A stretch of DNA of 64,000 nucleotides from Geothrix sp. (GCA_019449415.1 JAGRPP010000015.1:124001-188000); one strand, 5' to 3'; positions 1 through 9,092 are shown, numbered from the stretch's first letter. Notes: a model not told the origin generated them from the letters alone. Program-made: numbers and translations.

Positions 1-490
1 AACCCGCGCCGGCGCTGAGGGTGAAGCCCAGATCGGAGTCGGTGTAGGTGCCAGGGTAGGTGGTGATGTTCCGTCGGGTTTCATTCCACAGCGTACCGCC
101 CATGCCGAAGATGCCATACAGGCCGCTGCGGCTGTGGCCCTCCAGGTGGGGCATCCACTCGTAGGCCACCGAATAGCCTTCCATTCGGCTGTCGGCCAGC
201 TGGGGGGTGGGGACATAGGCAGTGCCGTTCCAGATCCCCCAGACCCCGACCTGGACGGGATGGCTCGTGTCGGACTGCAGGTAGTCGATGCGGAGGCGGC
301 CCAGATGGCGGCTCTCCCGGTTGAAGTGGACCTGGAGTCCGGCCTGGAAGCCGGTGGCGAAGGAGGAACCCCAGGTGCCTGCCGGCGCCACCGCGGACAG
401 GCCGATGCCCATGCGAATGCCGTCAGGATTGTCCTGGGCGGCGAGGCCGGAGCTGGCCAGGATCGCGAGGCAGACAAGGAGGGGTTTCAT
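1..490 (-). CDS. Outer-membrane beta-barrel-like protein, C-terminus missing
   Basis: This reading frame is open from an ATG at 490 to the left edge, so the C-terminus is cut off. The first 19 or so residues (MKPLLVCLAILASSGLAAQ) form a clear Sec signal peptide. The mature part alternates short amphipathic, glycine- and aromatic-rich stretches such as GFQAGLQVHF and GLYGIFGMGG. That pattern is typical of small outer-membrane beta-barrels, so an outer-membrane location is inferred. It starts 7 bp after the stop of the upstream M13 peptidase on the same strand and is probably co-transcribed with it. No specific family is recognised, and the barrel call rests on composition only. Confidence 0.6.
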   Translation of the reverse strand, partial: MKPLLVCLAILASSGLAAQDNPDGIRMGIGLSAVAPAGTWGSSFATGFQAGLQVHFNRESRHLGRLRIDYLQSDTSHPVQVGVWGIWNGTAYVPTPQLADSRMEGYSVAYEWMPHLEGHSRSGLYGIFGMGGTLWNETRRNITTYPGTYTDSDLGFTLSAGAG

Positions 491-497
491 CCCCGCC

Positions 498-2534
498 TCA
501 CCAGATGGCCGTGGCGGCCTGGCCGGCGGGGGCGGCCTCGCACTGGAAGGCCTGGCGGAACTCGGGGAAATCCGCCACGGGCCCCAGCACGCGCCACTTC
601 ACGGGCGAATGCACATCCGTGGTCACCTGCAGCTTGAGCTGCTCGGTGCGCTGGTTGGTGCGCCAGCCCTGGGCGAAGGCGATGAAGAACCGCTGGTCCG
701 GCGTGAAGCCGTCCACGGGCTTGAGAGCCTTGCCCTTGGTGGCCAGCTTGAAGGCCTCGTAGGACACGCGCAGCCCGCCGATGTCGGCGATGTTCTCCCC
801 GAGGGTCAGCTTGCCGTTGATGTGCAGGCCGGGCAGCACCTCGAAGGTGTCGTACTGCTTCACGATGTGGTTGGCGCGGGCCTCGAAGCGCTTGGCGTCT
901 TCAGCGGTCCACCAGTCCTTCAGGTTGCCCTGCCAGTCGTACTGCCGGCCCTGGTCGTCGAAGCCGTGGGTCAGCTCATGGCCGATGGTGGAGGCCAGGG
1001 CGCCGTAGTTGGAGGCGTCATCGGCCTTCTCGTCGAAGAAGGGAGGCTGGAGGATGCCGGCCGGGAAGCACATCTCGTTCTGGCTGGGGTCGTAGTAGGC
1101 GTTGTTGGTCTGCGGTGTCATGTGCCACTCGTTCCGGTCCACCGGCTTGCCGAGCTTGGCCATGCGGCGCTGGAAATCAAAGACCGCCGCGGCCTGGACA
1201 TTCAGGACATAGGGCCGGCGCGAAACCTGGAGGCTGCCGTAGTCGCGCCAGCGGTCGGGATAGCCCACCTTGCTGCGCATGGTATCGAGCTTCTTGAGGG
1301 CCTGGGCCTTGGTGGCTTCGACCATCCAGTCGGCGGCCAGGATGCGGGCCCGCATGGCCTCCTTGTGGAAATGGACCATCTGGAGTGCGCGGTCCTTGGC
1401 GGCCGGGCTGAAGGCGGTCTTCACGAAGAGCTGGCCGAGGTCTTCGCCCAGGGCGCGATCGGCGGCGGCGAGGACGCGCTTCCAGCGGGGGCGCAGTTCC
1501 GTGGTGCCCGAGAGGGTCTTCCCGTAGAAGGCGAAGTTCTCGTTGACGAAGGCGGATCCCAGGAAGGGCGAGGCGCTCCGCAGGACATGCCAGCGGAGGT
1601 AGACCTGCCAGGTTCCCATCGGCTCGGAGCCGAGGAGGCCGCCCAGGGTCTTGAAGAACTCGGGCTGGCCCACCAGCACATGGGTCTCCCCGGCAGGAAG
1701 GGCCACGGTCGCGAAGTAGGCGTTCCAGTCCAGGGGGGCCGCGGCCGCGAGATCCTTGCGAGCCAGCTTGTGGTAGTTGGCCTGGGGATCCCGCAGGGCC
1801 ACGAGGGTGCGGGAGGCCTGGGCCAGCTTCGTCTCCAGGGCCATGACCGTCCGGGCCGCGGCGCGGGCGGCTTCGGCGCTGTCCCCGGCCAGCGTGAAGA
1901 TCCGGGCCACATGGCCTTCATAGGCCTGGCGGATGGTCTCGGCTTCCTTCCCTGGGCGCAGGTAGTAGTCGCGCTCGGGCAACCCGAGACCGCCCTGCCA
2001 GAAGCTGGCGATCATGGCGCTGCTGTCCTTGTCGTCGACCTGGACGCCGAAACTGAACCCGGCGTGGATGCCCAGGGCGTGGAGCCGGCCCAGTTCGGCC
2101 ACGAGGCCCTGGGGGGTCTTCACGGCCTGGATGGCGGCAAACAGGGGCGCCAGGGGGGCGAGGCCCGCCTTCTCGATGAGGGCCTCGTCCATGCCCGAGG
2201 CGTAGAAGTCGCCCACGCGCTGGGGAATGCTGCCCTTGGGACCGCCGGTCCGGGCGGAGGTTTCGAGGATTCCCTTCAGGATCGCGAAGTTCCGTTCATC
2301 GATCTCCTGGTTCACGCCGTAGGAGGCGTACTCGCCGGGGATCGCCACCTTGTCGAAGGCGCCATTGGCATAGGCGTAGAAGTCCTTGCAGGGGGAGGCG
2401 GCCGCGTGGATGTGGGCGGGATCGACGCCGAGGATGGGCCGGGCCTCCGGGCGGGCGGGCGTTTCCGCCATGAGCGACGCCATCAGCGCCGGGACGAGCC
2501 ATGCAGATCGAAGGTTCAATGCAGTTCCTTTCAT
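498..2534 (-). CDS. Secreted M13 family zinc metallopeptidase (neprilysin/PepO type), copy 1
   Basis: The 678-residue protein has the length and layout of M13 endopeptidases, which cleave peptides outside the cytoplasm. An N-terminal signal peptide (about residues 1-25) precedes the family's opening motif with CKDFYAYANG. The zinc site is HELTH at residues 519-523, and the third ligand is Glu580 inside GENIADIGG, the usual spacing for the family. NAYYDP and the GILQPPFF stretch before the zinc site are also conserved. A second M13 gene lies 41 bp upstream on the same strand, so the pair looks like a tandem duplication. The family is certain; the substrate cannot be told from sequence. Confidence 0.95.
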   Translation of the reverse strand: MKGTALNLRSAWLVPALMASLMAETPARPEARPILGVDPAHIHAAASPCKDFYAYANGAFDKVAIPGEYASYGVNQEIDERNFAILKGILETSARTGGPKGSIPQRVGDFYASGMDEALIEKAGLAPLAPLFAAIQAVKTPQGLVAELGRLHALGIHAGFSFGVQVDDKDSSAMIASFWQGGLGLPERDYYLRPGKEAETIRQAYEGHVARIFTLAGDSAEAARAAARTVMALETKLAQASRTLVALRDPQANYHKLARKDLAAAAPLDWNAYFATVALPAGETHVLVGQPEFFKTLGGLLGSEPMGTWQVYLRWHVLRSASPFLGSAFVNENFAFYGKTLSGTTELRPRWKRVLAAADRALGEDLGQLFVKTAFSPAAKDRALQMVHFHKEAMRARILAADWMVEATKAQALKKLDTMRSKVGYPDRWRDYGSLQVSRRPYVLNVQAAAVFDFQRRMAKLGKPVDRNEWHMTPQTNNAYYDPSQNEMCFPAGILQPPFFDEKADDASNYGALASTIGHELTHGFDDQGRQYDWQGNLKDWWTAEDAKRFEARANHIVKQYDTFEVLPGLHINGKLTLGENIADIGGLRVSYEAFKLATKGKALKPVDGFTPDQRFFIAFAQGWRTNQRTEQLKLQVTTDVHSPVKWRVLGPVADFPEFRQAFQCEAAPAGQAATAIW

Positions 2535-2575
2535 CTAGCCCCGGGAGGCGCCGCCTCCCGGAGTCGCGGAGCGGA

Positions 2576-4600
2576 CTACCAGATGGCGGGACGCACCTTC
2601 GCGTCCCGCTTCATGGCCTGGCCATCGGCGCAGCCGAACGCCTCGTAGAACTCGGGCAGGTTGGAGAGGGGGCCATTGACCCGCTCGCGGCCGGGGCTGT
2701 GGGGATCGGTCTTGAGGCGCACGGAGAGCGCGGCCTCGCGGATGTGGTTGCGCCATACGGTGGCGGCGCCGAGGAAGAAGCGCTGGGGGCCGGTGAAGCC
2801 GTCGATGGGGGCGGGGATGGCCTTGCCCTTCAGGCTGTTCTGGTAGGCGGCGAAGGCGATCTTGAGACCACCGATGTCGGCGATGTTCTCGCCCAGGGTG
2901 AGCTTGCCGTTCACATGCTCGCCCTTGATGGGCTCATAGGCGTCGTACTGCTTGACCACCAGGTCGGTGCGGGAGGCATAGGCCTTCTTGTCCGCGTCGG
3001 TCCACCAGTTCTTGAGGTTGCCCTCGGCATCGAACTGGCTGCCGCTGTCGTCGAAGCCGTGGGTCATCTCGTGGCCGATGACGAAACCTAGGGCGCCGTA
3101 GTTCACGGCGTCATCGGCCTTGGGGTCGAAGAAGGGCGGCTGGAGGATGCCGGCGGGGAAGACGATCTCGTTCATCGTGGGGCTGTAGTAGGCGTTCACC
3201 GTGGGCGGCGTCATGCCCCACTCCGTCCGGTCGATGGGATGGCCAAGCTTCTTCAGATTCTCCTGGATGCGGAAGGCCGCCGCCCGGCGCACATTGCCGA
3301 AGTAGTCGTCGCGCTTCACCTCGAAGGCGTAGGTCTTCCACTTGTCGGGATAGCCGATCTTCACGCCGAAGGCGTTGAGCTTCTTGAGGGCCTGCTGCTT
3401 GGTGTCGGCGCCCATCCAGTCCAGGTTGGCGATGCGCTCGCGCAGGGCCACCCGGAGGTTCTCCACCATGTCGAGCACCCGCTTCTTCGATTCGGGCGGG
3501 AAGGCGGTCTTCACATACAGCTGGCCCAGGGCCTCGCCCAGCATGCCGTCCGTGGTGGCCTCGATGCGCTTGGCGCGGGGTTCACGCTCGGGCGTGCCAT
3601 TCAGGACCTTGCCGTGGAAGGCGAAGGACTCCTCGCCGAAGGCCTTGGGCAGCAGGTTGGCGGTGGCGCTGAGGGCCTGCCAGCGGAGGTAGGTGCGCCA
3701 CTGGGGGGCGGGAACCTCGGCGGCGAGCTTGCCGAAGGCGTGGAAGAAGGATGGCTGGGTGAGGTTGAGGTCCGCCTGCTTCACGCCCCGGGCCTGGAAG
3801 TAGCTTTTCCAGTCGAAGCCGGGCACTTCGGAGACCAGCTTGTCCAGGGTCCGCTTGTTGTAGGTCATCTGCGGGTTCCGCATCTCCACGCGGGTCCACT
3901 GGGCCTGGGCCATGCGGGTCTCGAGGTCCAGGACCACCTTGGCGCGGGCCTGGGCGAGGCCGGGGGCATCGCCCGCCAGCTCCAGCATCCTGGCGATGTG
4001 GGCCTCGTACTTGGCGCGGATGTCCCGGCTGCGGGCGTCATCCTTCAGGTAGTAGTCGCGGTCGGGGAGACCCGTGCCCCCCTGATTGAGATAGCCCAGA
4101 TAGTGGGTGGATTCCTTGGCATCCTGGCGCACGAAGAAGCCGAAGCCGCCGGGCAGGCCCTGGTTGTGCAGCTTCGCCAGGAGGAGGGGGAGCTGCTTCG
4201 CGTCCTTCAGTCCGTCGATGGTGGTCAGCACCGGCTTCAGCGGCGTCAGGCCCCGCTTCTCGATGGCGGCCTCGTTCATGCCGGAGGCGTAGAAGTCGCC
4301 CAGCTTCTGCTGGACGCTGCCCTTGGCCCAGGCGGTCTTGGCGCTGGTCTCCTCCAGGATCTGCTTGAGGATGGCGCGGTTGCGCTCGCTCAGTTCCTCC
4401 ATGGTGCCGTACCGGGACTTGTCCGCCGGGAGGCTGTGGGATTTGAGCCAGCCGCCGTTGGCGTAGGCGTAGAAGTCGTCGCAAGGCTTGACGGTGGTGT
4501 CGAGGTTTGCAGGATCGACTCCCGGCTTGGGCTGGGCCACCAGGGAGAAGGCCGCCAGGCCCAGGCAGAGGCAGAGGGATGCGCGCAGGGGGGTTGCCAT
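2576..4600 (-). CDS. Secreted M13 family zinc metallopeptidase, copy 2
   Basis: The frame stays open far upstream, but the ATG at 4600 is chosen because it begins a good signal peptide (MATPLRASLCLCLGLAAFSLVAQ is its extent, residues 1-23) directly followed by the mature M13 start. The resulting protein has 674 residues. The zinc motif is HEMTH at residues 510-514 and the third ligand is Glu571 in GENIADIGG. It is clearly paralogous to the next gene downstream (same DFYAYANG, NAYY and GILQPPFF blocks) but well diverged, so the duplication is not recent. The two probably form one secreted peptidase operon. Substrate is unknown. Confidence 0.95.
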   Translation of the reverse strand: MATPLRASLCLCLGLAAFSLVAQPKPGVDPANLDTTVKPCDDFYAYANGGWLKSHSLPADKSRYGTMEELSERNRAILKQILEETSAKTAWAKGSVQQKLGDFYASGMNEAAIEKRGLTPLKPVLTTIDGLKDAKQLPLLLAKLHNQGLPGGFGFFVRQDAKESTHYLGYLNQGGTGLPDRDYYLKDDARSRDIRAKYEAHIARMLELAGDAPGLAQARAKVVLDLETRMAQAQWTRVEMRNPQMTYNKRTLDKLVSEVPGFDWKSYFQARGVKQADLNLTQPSFFHAFGKLAAEVPAPQWRTYLRWQALSATANLLPKAFGEESFAFHGKVLNGTPEREPRAKRIEATTDGMLGEALGQLYVKTAFPPESKKRVLDMVENLRVALRERIANLDWMGADTKQQALKKLNAFGVKIGYPDKWKTYAFEVKRDDYFGNVRRAAAFRIQENLKKLGHPIDRTEWGMTPPTVNAYYSPTMNEIVFPAGILQPPFFDPKADDAVNYGALGFVIGHEMTHGFDDSGSQFDAEGNLKNWWTDADKKAYASRTDLVVKQYDAYEPIKGEHVNGKLTLGENIADIGGLKIAFAAYQNSLKGKAIPAPIDGFTGPQRFFLGAATVWRNHIREAALSVRLKTDPHSPGRERVNGPLSNLPEFYEAFGCADGQAMKRDAKVRPAIW

Positions 4601-4632
4601 GAATGACCTCGTATGATGAGGGTAAAAGCCTA

Positions 4633-5094
4633 TCAGGAAGGAATTCGAAGGGATATGTGAACCACTTTCTGAATTTCCGCATGGACAACGCCGTCGGCGT
4701 CCCGCAGGTCCACCGTATAGGTGCGGTCCACCTTGGGCTGCTCCCGGAGCAGCCGGCGGATCTCCGCCACCTCGGCCTCGTCCACCCGGAAGGTGGCGCT
4801 TAGCGTGCTGCGTCCCGGCTTCCGGAACCGGATGGAGGCGGCCTTGTCCCACACGACGAACGCGGGGCCCAGGCGGTGGATCAGCATGAGCATGTAGAAG
4901 GGATCCACCCCGGCGTACAGGCTGCCGCCGAAGATGGTGCCCACATAGTTGCGGGTCCGCCAGGAGAGGGGGAGGCGGACCCGGATCTCGGACCAGTCGG
5001 CGGCGATGAAGGCCACCCGCGCGCCCGTGCCGCGGAAGCAGGGCCACAGGTTGAAGGCCCAGCGGAAGAGGCGGGTGCGGAGGGATTCACGCAA
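4633..5094 (-). CDS. DUF4442 hotdog-fold protein (thioesterase-like)
   Basis: The 153-residue product matches the DUF4442 group of hotdog-fold proteins related to PaaI-type acyl-CoA thioesterases. Recognisable parts are the N-terminal helix with an FNLWP stretch, the central NYVGTIFGGSLYAGVDPFYM block that forms the hotdog helix, and a basic RFRKPGRS strand. Activity on acyl thioesters is a family inference; no catalytic assay exists for most members. A paralog sits at 12764-13249 next to rimM. It ends 32 bp before the M13 gene and starts just after glpX on the same strand. Confidence 0.75.
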   Translation of the reverse strand: MRESLRTRLFRWAFNLWPCFRGTGARVAFIAADWSEIRVRLPLSWRTRNYVGTIFGGSLYAGVDPFYMLMLIHRLGPAFVVWDKAASIRFRKPGRSTLSATFRVDEAEVAEIRRLLREQPKVDRTYTVDLRDADGVVHAEIQKVVHISLRIPS

Positions 5095-5103
5095 GGCCAG
5101 GGC

Positions 5104-6084
5104 CTAGAAGCGCACCGTCACGGTTTCGCCGTCCTTGATGTGGACGGTGTCGATGAAGCGCACCTGGCGGCTGCCGTAGGTGAGGATGAGGCTGGAGGTG
5201 CGGGAGCCGTGGCCGAAGTGGCGCACGCCCTGGAGCAGGTTGCCGTGGGTCACGCCGCAGGCGGCGAACACCACCTGCTTGCCGGGGCAGAGGTCGTCGG
5301 TGCGGTAGATGCGGTTGAAGTCCACGCCCATGGCCTCGGCCTTTTCGCGGCTGGCGGTGTTGGTGTCCACCTTGAGGCGGCCCAGGATCTCGCCATTGAG
5401 GCACTTCAGGGCGGCGGCGGACAGCACGCCCTCGGGGGCCCCGCCGGTGCCCATCACCGCATGGATGCCCGTGCCGCTCACGGCGGCGCTGATGGCGGCG
5501 CTGAGGTCGCCATCGCCGATGAGCTGGATGCGGGCGCCGGCCTTGCGGATGTCGGCGATGAGCTGGGCGTGGCGGTCGCGGTCGAGGACGCTGACGGTGA
5601 TCTCGGAGACCTGGCGGTCCAGGGACTTGGCGATGATGTCGAGGGTCTCCTGTACCGGGGCGTCGAGGCTCACCTTGCCCTTGGCGGCAGGGCCCACCAC
5701 GAGCTTCTCCATGTAGAGGTCCGGCGCGTGGAGCAGGCCGCCCTTTTCCGTGGCCGCCAGGACGGCGATGGCGTTGGAGGCACCTGTGGCACAGAGGTTC
5801 GTCCCTTCCAGCGGGTCCACGGCGATGTCCACCGCCGGGTGGTCCCCGTCCAGATCCGCCCCCATGCCCACCTTCTCGCCGATGTAGAGCATGGGCGCCT
5901 CGTCCCGCTCGCCTTCGCCGATGACGATGGTCCCATCCATGCGGACGGTCTCCATGGCCTTCCGCATGGCCTCCACGGCGAGCTTGTCGCTGTGCTTGCG
6001 ACGGCCATGGCCGATGGAGGTGGCGCAGGCGAGGGCAGCCTCTTCGACCACCCGCAGGAATTCGAGGGACAGGGTATGTTCCAT
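5104..6084 (-). CDS. glpX: Class II fructose-1,6-bisphosphatase (GlpX)
   Basis: GlpX removes the 1-phosphate of fructose 1,6-bisphosphate in gluconeogenesis, using a divalent metal. The 326-residue protein carries the family blocks [12 protein letters not shown] and DPLEGTNLC, which supply metal- and phosphate-binding residues, and a glycine-rich MGTGGAPEG segment. The open frame begins at 6129, but the ATG at 6084 is preferred: a GGGAG ribosome-binding site lies just upstream, and the extra residues are an Arg/Pro-rich run not found in the family. No other fructose bisphosphatase is visible here, so this may be the main gluconeogenic enzyme. Confidence 0.95.
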   Translation of the reverse strand: MEHTLSLEFLRVVEEAALACATSIGHGRRKHSDKLAVEAMRKAMETVRMDGTIVIGEGERDEAPMLYIGEKVGMGADLDGDHPAVDIAVDPLEGTNLCATGASNAIAVLAATEKGGLLHAPDLYMEKLVVGPAAKGKVSLDAPVQETLDIIAKSLDRQVSEITVSVLDRDRHAQLIADIRKAGARIQLIGDGDLSAAISAAVSGTGIHAVMGTGGAPEGVLSAAALKCLNGEILGRLKVDTNTASREKAEAMGVDFNRIYRTDDLCPGKQVVFAACGVTHGNLLQGVRHFGHGSRTSSLILTYGSRQVRFIDTVHIKDGETVTVRF

Positions 6085-6136
6085 GGGGGTACTCCCGGGT
6101 AGACGGCGTCGTGGTCGAGGGCGGGGCAAGGCCGGG

Positions 6137-6463
6137 TCAGGCCAGCCGGTTCACGCTCTGGCGGATCCAGTCGAGGAACGGCTCGGAGCCTTCTTCGACG
6201 GGGAACATCAGGATTTCGGGGACCTCGTAGGTGTGCAGGTCCGTGATCACTTCCGAGACCTGGGGGAAGAGCTCCCGGGTGGTCTTGATGATCAGCATGA
6301 CCTCTTCATCCAGGTGGGTCTCGCCCTTGAAGTAGTAGTAGCTCTTGATGCTGGGGACGATGTTCACGCAGGCCGCGTACGCCTGGTCCACCAGGGCCGC
6401 CGCAATGGTGAGGGCGGTTTCCTCGCTGCCGCAAGTGGTGAAGATGGTGCAGGCATCGGTCAT
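6137..6463 (-). CDS. cutA: CutA divalent-cation tolerance protein
   Basis: This 108-residue protein is a standard-length CutA1, a small trimeric ferredoxin-like-fold protein linked to copper and divalent-metal tolerance in some bacteria. Conserved parts are the N-terminal [15 protein letters not shown] strand-helix, the SYYYFKGE core, EVMLIIKTT and the C-terminal HTYEVPEI block. It ends 52 bp before the glpX start on the same strand. The physiological role of CutA is still debated, so the metal-tolerance label should be read as family history and not as a demonstrated function here. Confidence 0.95.
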   Translation of the reverse strand: MTDACTIFTTCGSEETALTIAAALVDQAYAACVNIVPSIKSYYYFKGETHLDEEVMLIIKTTRELFPQVSEVITDLHTYEVPEILMFPVEEGSEPFLDWIRQSVNRLA

Positions 6464-6624
6464 CGAGTGGGCTCCCCGTCCGGCGGGCGGAACCGATCAT
6501 TGTAGCCCGGGAGACGGGAAGCCGCGGATCACGAAAGGCGAGAATGGACCTGCGCGTGGTCTGACCACGCGCTTGGGTTGAATGTGGCCGTTCTCCGTAC
6601 TTGGCGCCCAGCCATCAAGGCCCC

Positions 6625-6835
6625 GGATTCGAACGCGTCTGGCTGCGCCAGCTGCCGGCCGCTTCGGCGTGCCACCAAGGCACGCCTCGGGTGGTCTCAC
6701 TCGGAGGCCAGCCGCTTACCCTTCTGTGGATTCGACCCATTCGGGCGCGGATTCGAACTGCGTCTGGCTGTGCCAGCCGCCGGTCTCGTTCCGGCGCCAC
6801 ATCAAGTGGCGCCTCCACGATCCCACTCGGAGGTC
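6625..6835. repeat. Imperfect direct repeat, two units with a tRNA T-arm-like core and hairpins
   Basis: Two related units, 6625-6709 and 6749-6835, start 124 bp apart. Each opens with GGATTCGAAC, then GCGTCTGGCTG and GCCAG, then a 7-8 bp hairpin (GCGTGCC/GGCACGC in unit 1, GGCGCCAC/GTGGCGCC in unit 2), and closes with CACTCGGAGG. The hairpin stems differ in sequence but both pair, which suggests structure is kept. The opening motif is the reverse complement of a tRNA T-loop, yet no full tRNA can be folded. Together with the inverted repeat at 6855-6908 this explains the 440-bp gap between cutA and tRNA-Pro, where I see no gene. Confidence 0.65.
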
Positions 6836-6854
6836 CGAATCCTTTTGCCTGCTT

Positions 6855-6979
<125 letters not shown>

Positions 6980-7026
6980 CGAAGGTTTGACTGTACTGGA
7001 AACGGACGGGGGCGTCCAGCATGCAG

Positions 7027-7422
7027 CTATTCGGACTCCAGGCCGAGGCGGATGCGCTCTTTGCGGCGGGCTTCGAGCAGGCGCAGGGCGCGGCGGAGGG
7101 GGTCGGGGTCCTTGGGGGCGGCGGGGGGTTCCACCGGGGGGTCGCAGGGCACGACCTGGAGACCGGAGAGGTTGAGCCCGAGCGCCCGGCGGATGCGGTC
7201 GCGGATCTGGGGCCAGACGGCGGCTGCGGCTTCGCGCAGGGGGCCGATGCGGGCCAGCTCCCAGCAGCCCATGACGAGGATGTCGCGCTCCACGCGCAGA
7301 GGGCGCGTGCGGTCTGCCAGGGCGGGCCCCACGACGAAGGGCCAAGCCTGGCGCAGCCGGGCTTCCGCCTTCTGGTTGGGCAGTCGGGCCCCGAGGGGGA
7401 CGAGGCGTGGGGTGCGCTTCAT
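7027..7422 (-). CDS. DUF721 / DciA-like protein
   Basis: The 131-residue protein has the DUF721 core (about residues 10-90): an N-terminal helix, the WPFVVGPALADRTRPL segment, then LVMGCWELARIG. DUF721 includes DciA, the ancestral loader or operator of the replicative helicase DnaB, so a role in replication is possible. The C-terminal 40 residues are Pro-, Arg- and Glu-rich and look unstructured. Its ATG overlaps the stop-codon side of the CoA-transferase frame by four bases (ATGA), so the two are translationally coupled, although they share no obvious function. Confidence 0.7.
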   Translation of the reverse strand: MKRTPRLVPLGARLPNQKAEARLRQAWPFVVGPALADRTRPLRVERDILVMGCWELARIGPLREAAAAVWPQIRDRIRRALGLNLSGLQVVPCDPPVEPPAAPKDPDPLRRALRLLEARRKERIRLGLESE

Positions 7423-8537
7423 GGGTTCCAGCGGGGCGGGGGAAGGGCGGCGCAGGCCCGCTCGTCGTTGAGCAGCACCGGCGTGGCCAGGGTGGGGATC
7501 ATCGTGTGGGTCTCCGCCTCGAAGAGGGGCTGCAGCAGGTTATGCAGTTCACCGCCCTGGCGGAAGAGCACCTCGTCCACGCTCCGCACCCGGCTGGCGG
7601 GAATGGCGTTGGCTTCGCACATGGCGAGCACGCTTTCCACGGTGCTGGCCAGGGTGCGGGCCTCGATGAGGGCCACGAGCTCCGCCCGGTCCTTCACGCG
7701 GCCCCGGTTCTGTTTCCATTCGGGGCGGGCCTCCAGGTCCAGGTCCAGCCACATGGCGAGCACCTCGAACTGGCGGTCGCTGCCCACGCCGATGGCCACA
7801 TCGCCGTCGCTGCACCGGAAGGATTGGTAGGGCACGATCTGGGGATGGGCATTGCCCCAGCGCTGCGGGGGCTTGCCGGTCATGAGGGCACCGGCCGCGA
7901 CATTCACCAGGCCTGCCAGGGCGGCCTCCATCAGGGGTACCTCGATGTGGAGGGCCTCGCCGGTGCGCTCGCGATGGAGCAGGGCGGCCTGGATGCCGTT
8001 GGCGCAGTAGAGTCCCGCCAGGACATCCACCAGGGCCACGCCCACCTTCATGGGGCGGCCCTCCTGCTCGCCGGTGATGGCCATCCAGCCGCTCTCGGCC
8101 TGGATGATGAAGTCGTAGCCCGCGCGGCGCGAGGCGGTGACATCCGAGGCGAACCCCCGGATGGAGGCCAGGATGAGCTTGGGGAACTTGGCGTGGAGCC
8201 GCTTCCAGCCGAGTCCCAGACGGTCCGCAGAATCGGCCCGGAAGTTCTCCACCAGCACATCGGCGTCCTTCAGCAGATCGAAGAGGTCGGCCCGGCCTTC
8301 TTCCGTGTGCAGGTCGATGGGACGGCTGCGCTTGCCGCGGTTGGCGCAGCGGAAATAGGCGCTCTCGCCCGATTCACCGTGCTCGAAAGGGGGGCCCCAG
8401 CCGCGGGTGGGATCGCCTTCCGGAGGCTCCAGCTTCTGCACCTCGGCGCCGAAATCCGCCAGCAGCTGGGTGGAGAACGGGCCGGCAAGCACGCAGGACA
8501 GGTCCACGATCTTGAAGTGGGACAAAGGCTTGGGCAT
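7419..8537 (-). CDS. Class III CoA-transferase (CaiB/BaiF family)
   Basis: Members move CoA between carboxylic acids through an enzyme-bound aspartyl intermediate. The 372-residue product is slightly shorter than the usual 380-430. Family landmarks are the N-terminal IVDLSCVLAGPF, ADFGAEVQKLEPPEGD and NRGKRS blocks, the DVLVENFR segment, and the aspartate in VGVALVDVLAGLY that matches the catalytic Asp169 of formyl-CoA transferase. The substrate acid cannot be predicted. The gene ends in a four-base overlap with the DUF721 gene and has no other acyl-CoA genes nearby. Confidence 0.9.
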   Translation of the reverse strand: MPKPLSHFKIVDLSCVLAGPFSTQLLADFGAEVQKLEPPEGDPTRGWGPPFEHGESGESAYFRCANRGKRSRPIDLHTEEGRADLFDLLKDADVLVENFRADSADRLGLGWKRLHAKFPKLILASIRGFASDVTASRRAGYDFIIQAESGWMAITGEQEGRPMKVGVALVDVLAGLYCANGIQAALLHRERTGEALHIEVPLMEAALAGLVNVAAGALMTGKPPQRWGNAHPQIVPYQSFRCSDGDVAIGVGSDRQFEVLAMWLDLDLEARPEWKQNRGRVKDRAELVALIEARTLASTVESVLAMCEANAIPASRVRSVDEVLFRQGGELHNLLQPLFEAETHTMIPTLATPVLLNDERACAALPPPRWNP

Positions 8538-8580
8538 CGGGTTCTCCGATGCCCAGCCTACTTCAAGTCCCGGGGTGGAA

Positions 8581-9009
8581 TCAGCTGGCGGCCACGGTCC
8601 GGCGGTAGGCCGCGGTCAGCGTGGCGGCGATCTCCTCCGGGCTGTGGCCCAGGAAATCCTGGCGCTGCATGAGGTGGACGAGCTGGCCGTCCTTGAGGAT
8701 GGCGGCCTGGGGGCTGGTGGGCATGGCGCCCTCGAAGTACTCGCGGGCCTGGGCGGTGGCCTCCTTCTCCATGCCGGCGAAGACGGTCACGAGGTGGTCG
8801 AAGCGCAGGTTCTGGGTCCGCAGGGCCTCCGTGACGCCGGGCCGGGCCCCGGCCGCCGCGCAGCCGCAGACGCTGTTCACCACCAGCAGCGTGGTGCCGG
8901 GCGCCTGCAGCGCCGCGTCCACCTGGGCCGGCGTCAGCAGTTGCCGGAAGCCCACCTGGATCAGTTCCTCGCGCATCGGGGCGACCATGTATTCGGGATA
9001 GTTCGACAT
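8581..9009 (-). CDS. Bacilliredoxin (BrxA/BrxB, YphP/YqiW family)
   Basis: The 142-residue protein has the family's hallmark VNSVCGCAAAGARPG with the Cys-Gly-Cys active site around residues 48-50, a thioredoxin-like fold, and the C-terminal GHSPEEIA block. Bacilliredoxins remove bacillithiol from oxidised proteins, so the gene implies that this organism makes bacillithiol or a similar thiol. A GGAG site lies six bases before the ATG. It is divergent from an NADPH-dependent FMN reductase across 83 bp holding an FNR-like box, which suggests shared redox control. Confidence 0.92.
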   Translation of the reverse strand: MSNYPEYMVAPMREELIQVGFRQLLTPAQVDAALQAPGTTLLVVNSVCGCAAAGARPGVTEALRTQNLRFDHLVTVFAGMEKEATAQAREYFEGAMPTSPQAAILKDGQLVHLMQRQDFLGHSPEEIAATLTAAYRRTVAAS

Positions 9010-9052
9010 GAGGTTCTCCGTCCAAGCAAAAAGTTTACCAATCGAGTCAAGA

Positions 9053-9066
9053 TTGATCTAGATCAC
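9053..9066. promoter_or_regulatory. FNR/CRP-type operator in a divergent promoter region
   Basis: The sequence TTGATCTAGATCAC matches the FNR consensus TTGAT-N4-ATCAA at nine of ten fixed positions and contains the palindrome TGATCTAGATCA. It lies between the bacilliredoxin gene (start 9009) and the FMN reductase gene (start 9093), where an oxygen- or redox-responsive regulator would be expected. Confidence 0.5.
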
Positions 9067-9092
9067 ACTTGATCCCATCCAAGGGAGGACTC

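Noticed and set aside
288-2648. A 786-codon plus-strand frame over the first M13 gene
   Set aside because: It is antisense to a gene with a complete zinc site. Its composition (Gly, Leu, Val, Glu) follows from codon bias on the other strand.
6619-6660. A possible second tRNA from the GGATTCGAAC motif
   Set aside because: The bases next to the T-loop do not pair as a T-stem, and no acceptor or anticodon arm can be built.
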